NCBI RefSeq assembly: GCF_003293595.1
Contig: NZ_CP022162.1
Location: 3,117,093 to 3,158,683 of the forward strand
Length of the DNA stretch: 41,591 nucleotides
DNA from: Microbacterium sp. PM5
GTDB taxonomy: Bacteria > Actinomycetota > Actinomycetes > Actinomycetales > Microbacteriaceae
Direction of reading: 5' to 3'
The notes beneath the pieces were generated by a model that worked only from the letters and a program-made list of their open reading frames with translations, was not told the origin of the DNA and made no database searches. The position numbers and the translations under genes were made by a program. This document shows positions 37,726 to 41,591 of the stretch, in pieces (within the stretch, counting starts at the first letter, position 1; each line of letters starts with the position of its first letter).

Positions 37726-37883
37726 GAGCGGGGATCCTTTCGGGTGTGCTCGTCCTTGATGGTCAGGACGATCAGGGTGATGACGGCGGCGAAACCGAGG
37801 AGGGTGGCGCCGTTGTAGGAGGTCCAGGCGAACGGGATCATCCCGACCGCGAAGATCAGCAGGACAAGGCGCGAAGGCTTCAT
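37722..37883 (-). CDS. Tiny membrane protein, two segments
   Basis: 53 residues, ATG 37883; stop overlaps the ATPase start (ATGA). Two hydrophobic segments, RLVLLIFAVGMIPFAW and LLGFAAVITLIVLTI, are followed by a charged tail (KDEHTRKDPRS). It could be an early superinfection-exclusion or host-interfering membrane protein, but this is only a guess from its form. Confidence 0.6.
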   Translation of the reverse strand: MKPSRLVLLIFAVGMIPFAWTSYNGATLLGFAAVITLIVLTIKDEHTRKDPRS

Positions 37884-38131
37884 GCGGCGGCCCACCGATC
37901 GAACTCGACGCCCTGCAAGCCGCGGACGCCGCAGCAGAGGGTGATGTCGTTGGCGATCTCCGCGGAGGTGTCGCCACAGGAGGAGCATCCGCCGAACTCG
38001 CGGTGCTCCTCGCAAAGGGGGCACGGGCCACCGTTCGCCGGGCCGCACTTGGCGCGGTGCTGCTCGTGCTCCGCGTCGGTGAGATCGTCCCAGTCGGGGC
38101 GGGCGTCGGGTCTCGGGTCCTGGACGATCAC
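37880..38131 (-). CDS. Small zinc-binding protein
   Basis: 83 residues from GTG 38131 (GTGA overlap). Several paired cysteines: CGPANGGPCPLCEEHREFGG, CSSCGDTS and a later CCGVRG. The acidic helix WDDLTDAEHEQHRAK comes first. The pattern fits a double zinc knuckle. Unknown role. Confidence 0.55.
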   Translation of the reverse strand: MIVQDPRPDARPDWDDLTDAEHEQHRAKCGPANGGPCPLCEEHREFGGCSSCGDTSAEIANDITLCCGVRGLQGVEFDRWAAA

Positions 38132-38244
38132 GGCAGCACCGCCACGATCAGCAGCACCACGGCGACCGCGCCAGCGATCTCGGCGACGGTGCGCCACACG
38201 CGCGACTCCCGGCCCCACGGCATCTCGTAGTCGAAGTCGGTCAC
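38128..38244 (-). CDS. 38-residue membrane protein
   Basis: GTG 38244 (GTGA overlap, GAGGAG before it). It has a short polar start (VTDFDYEMPWGRESRVWRTV) and one membrane helix (AGAVAVVLLIVAVLP). With the genes on both sides coupled by overlaps, it is probably translated. Unknown function. Confidence 0.5.
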   Translation of the reverse strand: MTDFDYEMPWGRESRVWRTVAEIAGAVAVVLLIVAVLP

Positions 38245-38495
38245 GGCTCGATCTCCTCGTGCGCGGGGTGAACGTCGGGCGAACGGCGCAGCTCTCTGGC
38301 GGGGATCGAAAAGTAGTCGCCCCTCGCGTCGTGCCACGCCTCGACGTGCTTGCGGAGCATCTCGACGGATGCCCGCGCGTCGAGGCGGCCGGCGTCCGCA
38401 TCGAAGATGAGCTGCTCGGCAGCGCCGGCGAGGCTGATCAGAGCGCCGAGGTAGGCGTCCTGCGCGGTCTCCGCTACGGTTGCGGTGTGAGCCAT
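38241..38495 (-). CDS. Small early helical protein
   Basis: 84 residues, ATG 38495 with AGGAAGGAG before it. Helical: ATVAETAQDAYLGALISLAG, AAEQLIFDADAGRLDARASV and EMLRKHVEAWHDARGDYF. It opens the tightly coupled chain of early genes that runs down to 36481. Unknown function. Confidence 0.6.
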   Translation of the reverse strand: MAHTATVAETAQDAYLGALISLAGAAEQLIFDADAGRLDARASVEMLRKHVEAWHDARGDYFSIPARELRRSPDVHPAHEEIEP

Positions 38496-38517
38496 CAGTC
38501 GGCTCCTTCCTGTGATT

Positions 38518-38539
38518 CGCCCCCGTGCCAGCGGGGGCG
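38518..38539. terminator. Hairpin between early genes
   Basis: CGCCCCCG (38518-38525) pairs with CGGGGGCG (38532-38539) around a six-base loop, followed on the + side by TTTCC. On the - strand it stands 23 bases ahead of the next start codon, so it may trim early transcription or shield the message; on the + strand it looks like a terminator. Confidence 0.5.
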
Positions 38540-38558
38540 TTTCCGTTCGTCGGTGTAG

Positions 38559-38684
38559 TTACGCGGCCTGCGCCGCGCTGGCTCGGAGCTCTGCTCGGGC
38601 CTCCACGAGCGCCTCTGCGGCGAGGTCCGTTGCGCGCTCGTACCGCTCGCGCTGCTCGTCGGTGAGCGTCGAAGGATCGAACAT
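38559..38684 (-). CDS. 41-residue early protein
   Basis: ATG 38684 shares one base with the stop of the Cro-like gene (TGATG) and has GGAGG before it. The peptide is one charged helix, LTDEQRERYERATDLAAEAL and VEARAELRASAAQAA. It is the second gene read from the early promoter. Unknown; its first-position expression suggests a regulatory or host-takeover role. Confidence 0.55.
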   Translation of the reverse strand: MFDPSTLTDEQRERYERATDLAAEALVEARAELRASAAQAA

Positions 38685-38923
38685 CAGGCAACCTCCGCCG
38701 CGGGCGCGATGCGGGTCACGGGGTTCGCGATGTACGCGCTGAGCGCTCCGATGGTGTTGGCGACGTACTTCTCAGACACGTTCTCGGCTTTGCCGTTCTC
38801 CACCTGGGAGAGGTAGCCGGCGGAGCGGCCGGTGAGAACGGCGGCCTCCGCGAGCGTCAGGCCAGCGAGTTCACGCACCGCGCGGATGCTCTGCCCGGCG
38901 GCTCTGGCGGCTTGGTTCCTCAT
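38684..38923 (-). CDS. Cro-like XRE-family regulator
   Basis: 79 residues. I take ATG 38923 because a -10 box (TAATTT) lies seven bases before it, giving a leaderless message; a GTG at 38950 would lie upstream of that. AGQSIRAVRELAGLTLAEAA, VLTGRSAGYLSQVENGKAEN and VSEKYVANTIGALSAYI form a standard lambda/XRE helix-turn-helix. As the first gene of the early operon and divergent from the repressor, it fills the Cro place in the lysis-lysogeny switch. Confidence 0.8.
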   Translation of the reverse strand: MRNQAARAAGQSIRAVRELAGLTLAEAAVLTGRSAGYLSQVENGKAENVSEKYVANTIGALSAYIANPVTRIAPAAEVA

Positions 38924-38930
38924 GGGGAAG

Positions 38931-38959
38931 AAATTAGCAGAGTTCCCCACGGTTGTGAA
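38931..38959 (-). promoter_or_regulatory. Early (lytic) promoter
   Basis: On the - strand, TTCACA (38954-38959) and TAATTT (38931-38936) are 17 bases apart. TGGGGAA lies four bases past the -35 box. The ATG of the Cro-like gene is seven bases past the -10 box, so the message is probably leaderless. Confidence 0.65.
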
Positions 38960-38987
38960 GCAGTTTCACTCTTAGTTCCCCAATGTT

Positions 38988-39017
38988 TTGACTCAGATGG
39001 GGAATAGTCGCTACTCT
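38988..39017 (+). promoter_or_regulatory. Repressor promoter
   Basis: TTGACT (38988-38993) and TACTCT (39012-39017) are 18 bases apart, with TGGGGAA again four bases past the -35 box. The repressor ATG (39024) is six bases past the -10 box and has no ribosome site, so this message is also probably leaderless. Confidence 0.65.
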
Positions 39018-39023
39018 GGACCC

Positions 39024-39509
39024 ATGAACACGCGATCCGATGGGGAAGAACTCATCTCCGGACCGATAGATGTTGATTCGATGACGGCGGAAGAGCGCAC
39101 AACCCTCGGGCCTCTCATTCGTCGAGTCCGCGAATCGAAAGGCATGACCGCCATCGAGCTCGCCGCCGCGGCTGACATCGACCGCAAGACCCTCCGATCC
39201 ATCGAGAACGGAGGGCGCGCCGGCCAGCCCGCCAAGCTCCACGCCATCCTCGAAGCGCTCGGCATTTCCCAGGTGAAGGACTACGACCGCTTCAGCGAGC
39301 GGACGCGGTCATTCATCTACGCCACCGCGCCGATCTTCGACCACCTGCCCGAAGCACTTCAGGACGACGCGCAGCATGATGTGGTGGTTCTCCTCACCGG
39401 CAAGCTCGCCCGCTCCGCTGACATCCCCACGATCGGTGTCGGCACCTCCCAGCAGGATCGGAGGGTCGCTTTCGAGCGCTCCGAGGATCGCGGTGAGGAT
39501 GGGGAATGA
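39024..39509 (+). CDS. CI-like immunity repressor
   Basis: 161 residues from ATG 39024, which lies at the probable transcription start. The helix-turn-helix LGPLIRRVRESKGMTAIELA, AAADIDRKTLRSIENGGRAG (residues about 31-70) is of the XRE type. The C-terminal half has no LexA-like peptidase motif; instead a separate peptidase gene follows. It should hold the prophage quiet by blocking the early promoter at TGGGGAA sites. Overlaps the peptidase gene (ATGA). Confidence 0.82.
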   Translation: MNTRSDGEELISGPIDVDSMTAEERTTLGPLIRRVRESKGMTAIELAAAADIDRKTLRSIENGGRAGQPAKLHAILEALGISQVKDYDRFSERTRSFIYATAPIFDHLPEALQDDAQHDVVVLLTGKLARSADIPTIGVGTSQQDRRVAFERSEDRGEDGE

Positions 39510-39955
39510 ACGAACTGGACGACATGCTCGAAGCCCTCGGCGTCCGCATCGAGTACTCCAAGCAGCTCCCGCGTGACCGCGACGGCGAGTACATCCACGA
39601 TCGCCGCCTCATCCGCCTCCGAGCAGGCATGGCCGAACGCCTCCACCGCTCAGTGCTCGCACACGAGGTCGCTCACGCCGTCTTCGCCGACGTCCCCTCG
39701 ATGCTCGGCCCGGTGAACGCGAAGCAAGAGCGCCGCGCCGACGAGTGGGCAGCGCTCCGCCTGATCACCCCCGACGCCTACCGTCGCGCCGAAGCGATAC
39801 ACGGCTCCCACAACGGTGCCCTCGCTGTTGAGCTCGGCGTCATCACCCGCATCGTCGCGGCCTATCAGCGAATCCTCGCCCGCATTGGCGACACCGTTTA
39901 CGTCGCCCCCCGCATGGGCGGCGGCCAATACCACCACAGCGAGCGCGTCGCATGA
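39506..39955 (+). CDS. ImmA/IrrE family metallopeptidase
   Basis: 149 residues. The zinc motif is SVLAHEVAHAVF (His53, Glu54, His57), with acidic ligand candidates in QERRADEWAA (Glu75-Glu80). This matches ImmA/IrrE peptidases, which cut a phage repressor upon DNA damage, as ImmA cuts ImmR in ICEBs1. The ATGA overlap with the repressor makes a pair, so cleavage of the repressor at 39024-39509 as the induction route is a sound inference. Confidence 0.87.
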   Translation: MNELDDMLEALGVRIEYSKQLPRDRDGEYIHDRRLIRLRAGMAERLHRSVLAHEVAHAVFADVPSMLGPVNAKQERRADEWAALRLITPDAYRRAEAIHGSHNGALAVELGVITRIVAAYQRILARIGDTVYVAPRMGGGQYHHSERVA

Positions 39956-40016
39956 GTCCGTCGAATCGCGCGCACGTGTATCTCGTGACTGACTCTAGGA
40001 ACGTAAGTAGTAGTCA

Positions 40017-40038
40017 GGGACTGGGACTGGGACTGGGG
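40017..40038 (+). repeat. G-quadruplex-forming GGGACT repeat before integrase
   Basis: GGG-ACT-GGG-ACT-GGG-ACT-GGGG: four G-runs with three-base loops, in the 5' leader of the integrase. It meets the standard rule for a stable G-quadruplex in DNA of this strand or in the RNA. It is followed by a 12-bp palindrome (GCGAACGTTCGC, 40053-40064). Confidence 0.7.
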
Positions 40039-40052
40039 TCGTTGAACGAACA

Positions 40053-40064
40053 GCGAACGTTCGC
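40053..40064. promoter_or_regulatory. 12-bp palindrome before integrase
   Basis: GCGAACGTTCGC is a perfect palindrome. Related GAAC and GTTC words flank it (40044-40049 and 40069-40072). It could be an operator controlling the integrase. It is near the actinobacterial LexA-box words but lacks their four-base spacer, so I do not call it a LexA site. Confidence 0.4.
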
Positions 40065-40103
40065 AGCATGTTCGGGCGAACACACACCGAACCGGGGGAG
40101 CTG

Positions 40104-41558
40104 ATGGGCGCCAAGGAGGCCCCGCGTCAGAGTCCGGCAGGCCGCCGCGCGCTCGCGCTCGTCCGCGTCTCGATGGAGTCCGACAAGCTGACATCGCCGG
40201 AGATCCAACGCCACGCCATCCAACAGCACAGCGACCGCCGCGGCGACGAGATCGTTGAGTGGATCGAGGGTATCGACGAGTCGGGGTCCCGCAAGAAGTC
40301 GGCGTGGTGGGCGAAGCTCGACTACGCCGTCGAGCGCGTCGAGCGCGGCGAAGTCGACGTCATCTACGTCTGGAAGTTCTCCCGCACCGCCCGTCAGCGC
40401 TTGAAGTGGGCGCTCGCTCTCGACCGTGTCGACTCCGCAGGCGGAAGCATCGAATCCGCCACCGAGCAGACCGATCCCACCCCGTCTGGACGATTCACGC
40501 GAGGCATGATCGGCGAGATGAACGCCTACCAAGCCGAGCTGATCGGCGAAGTGTGGCGCGAGACGCACGAGCGCCGCCGCCGCAACGGAGTCCCGCCGAC
40601 CGGCGGACCGCGGTTCGGCTACCAGCGCGTCGACGGCCGCTACGAGCCGGACCCTGTCACCGGCCCTATCCTCGCGGACCTCTACCGCTGGTATCTCTCC
40701 GGCATGGGCTCCGCGCAGCTCACCCGCAAACTGAACGAACTCGGCATCGAAGGCCGCAGCTGGACCTACCAGGGCGTCATGAACGTCCTCGACAGCGGCT
40801 TCGCAGCCGGCCTCCTCGGCCGCACCCGCCCAAAGATCCTCCCCGCCTGGGAGCGCGAGTACACCGAGGGCATCCACCCACCTCTGATCGACATGGAGAC
40901 CTGGCAGGCGTACGTCGCGCGCCGGCAGCAGCGCTACCGGAAGCAGACCCGGACTCCGCGCCGCTACCTCCTCACTGGCCTCGTGCGCTGCGGCGACTGC
41001 GGCAGCCCGATGTCAGGGAAGGTCTTCGACGGGCGACCGACCTACGTCTGTTCCCGCTCCACCACCACGGACCTCGTCAAGCGCGTCACGATGGTCGCCT
41101 GGCGCGTCGAGAAGCTCGTCGAGGAGTGGGTAGCGGAGCAAGGGACGGTGCAACGCAAGGCGCTGGCCATCGAGGCAACTCGCCGTAAGTCCGCGCGAAC
41201 TGCAACGGTCGCAGACGGCATCCGCCGTGAGATCGAGAAGCAGAACGACCGCCTCGTCCGCCTCAGCGACCTACTCCTCGACGACGTCGTGACGGCGGAG
41301 GAGTACCGCATCAAGGCCGACGAGATCCAGTCGAAGAAGGATGCGCTCGAGCGGCGGCTCTCGCTCGCTGTCGTGAACCCTGTCCAGGCGACGGCATCCG
41401 CGAACCTGCCCGACGACATCATGCGACTGTGGCCGGCGATGACGATCGAGCAGAAAGCCAACACGCTCCGGCCGCTTATCGAGCGGATCGTGATCTACCC
41501 GGCGGAGCGCCGGGGGTCAGTCGACCGACACGTGGAGATCGTCCCGACCTGGGACTAG
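40104..41558 (+). CDS. int: Large serine integrase
   Basis: 484 residues from ATG 40104 (GGGGGAG before it); ATG 40068 gives 12 more residues but has no ribosome site. The catalytic domain has the nucleophile Ser in ALALVRVSMES, then VIYVWKFSRTARQRLKWALA and GEMNAYQAELIGEV. The recombinase domain follows (GGPRFGYQRVDGRYEPDPVT, QLTRKLNELGIEGRSWTYQG) and a zinc part, LVRCGDCGSPMSGKV with YVCSRS. A coiled coil and helical tail end it. Only three zinc-site cysteines are seen. It joins attP to attB, and with a directionality factor reverses this. Confidence 0.93.
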   Translation: MGAKEAPRQSPAGRRALALVRVSMESDKLTSPEIQRHAIQQHSDRRGDEIVEWIEGIDESGSRKKSAWWAKLDYAVERVERGEVDVIYVWKFSRTARQRLKWALALDRVDSAGGSIESATEQTDPTPSGRFTRGMIGEMNAYQAELIGEVWRETHERRRRNGVPPTGGPRFGYQRVDGRYEPDPVTGPILADLYRWYLSGMGSAQLTRKLNELGIEGRSWTYQGVMNVLDSGFAAGLLGRTRPKILPAWEREYTEGIHPPLIDMETWQAYVARRQQRYRKQTRTPRRYLLTGLVRCGDCGSPMSGKVFDGRPTYVCSRSTTTDLVKRVTMVAWRVEKLVEEWVAEQGTVQRKALAIEATRRKSARTATVADGIRREIEKQNDRLVRLSDLLLDDVVTAEEYRIKADEIQSKKDALERRLSLAVVNPVQATASANLPDDIMRLWPAMTIEQKANTLRPLIERIVIYPAERRGSVDRHVEIVPTWD

Positions 41559-41591
41559 CACTGCCCTATTGACAGGCCGTTGTCGAAAGAG
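41556..41591. other. attR: Right attachment half-site (P arm plus core)
   Basis: The core TGTCGAAAGAG (41581-41591) repeats the window start. CACTG (41559-41563) faces CAGTG at 24-28 when the ends are joined. A perfect -35 box TTGACA lies at 41569-41574. The integrase stop (41558) falls at the edge of this arm, which is the common layout of int-attP. Confidence 0.65.

Larger units (their letters stand above)
38923..39047. promoter_or_regulatory. Divergent switch region with repeated TGGGGAA operators
   Basis: The heptamer TGGGGAA (or its complement TTCCCCA) occurs five times: 38923-38929, 38943-38949, 38976-38982, 38998-39004 and 39041-39047. Two face each other across 15 bases (38976 and 38998). 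One lies within the spacer of each of the two divergent promoters. These are very probably the binding sites of the CI-like and Cro-like proteins. Confidence 0.75.
1..41591. mobile_element. Complete temperate siphophage (prophage), att core to att core
   Basis: The window carries every module of a temperate siphovirus in the usual order: integrase and repressor, divergent early operon, terminase, portal, capsid, tail, tape measure, tail tip, and lysis. The two window ends are the same 11 bp, TGTCGAAAGAG, and the serine integrase gene sits next to the right copy. This is what a prophage cut from attL to attR looks like. A circularly closed phage genome drawn with an 11-bp overlap is the alternative reading. 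No gene looks broken, so the element is probably intact and inducible. Confidence 0.9.

Noticed and set aside
39500..39506. Sixth TGGGGAA operator at the start of the ImmA gene
   Set aside because: It lies inside the repressor's coding end and acts as the ribosome site (GGGGA) of the peptidase gene; a second role is possible but not supported.
40053..40064. LexA/SOS box before the integrase
   Set aside because: GCGAACGTTCGC has no four-base spacer between GAAC and GTTC, so it does not fit the actinobacterial LexA box.

Overview
The window reads as one complete temperate siphophage genome, in prophage form, from a high-GC actinobacterium. A Microbacteriaceae host such as Microbacterium is likely from the gene style, but the sequence does not prove it. 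The same 11 bases (TGTCGAAAGAG) open the window (1-11) and close it (41581-41591). A large serine integrase ends 33 bp from the right end. Joining the two ends gives an attP-like imperfect palindrome, so the window looks cut exactly from attL to attR.

Layout. (1) Left end, 64-1662: small accessory genes, mostly on the + strand: a secreted or anchored Pro-rich protein, a mini membrane protein, a zinc ribbon, and a DUF3263-like HTH on the - strand. (2) Late operon on the - strand, read from about 22089 down to a terminator at 1715-1746: terminase small and large subunits, portal, MuF-type protein, a probable Acb2-type anti-CBASS sponge, scaffold, major capsid, decoration protein, head-tail connectors, tail terminator, major tail protein with an Ig-like domain, tail chaperones joined by a -1 frameshift, tape measure, baseplate and tail-tip proteins (an S74 self-cleaving chaperone, a gp53-like tip, a pyocin-knob fibre), endolysin and two holin-like membrane proteins. 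(3) At 22238-22750 one + strand membrane gene with its own terminator sits like a moron between the late and early blocks. (4) Early operon on the - strand, 38923 down to 22877: Cro-like regulator, many tiny coupled genes, an ATPase, a YqaJ-like exonuclease, a RecT-like annealase, DUF2303, RusA, wHTH, an SNF2 helicase-methyltransferase fusion, a C5 cytosine methyltransferase, HNH, replication-type protein, RHH regulator, SSB, ASCH and several zinc-ribbon proteins. (5) Right end, + strand: CI-like repressor, ImmA/IrrE peptidase and serine integrase.

How it works together. The switch lies at 38923-39047. Two divergent promoters, both apparently giving leaderless messages, each carry a TGGGGAA operator at the same place in the spacer. 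The repressor and its metallopeptidase partner face the Cro-like gene that starts the early operon. Early products replicate and recombine the DNA and probably hide it from host defence with two different methyltransferases. Head-operon genes package DNA, with the Acb2-like gene made among them. Many genes overlap by ATGA, GTGA or TGATG, so translation is tightly coupled. The few non-coding gaps mostly hold long perfect hairpins, including a pair with identical 7-nt loops at 32826-32891.

There is no stretch over 300 bases without a gene. I saw no tRNA, CRISPR array, insertion sequence or clear pseudogene.
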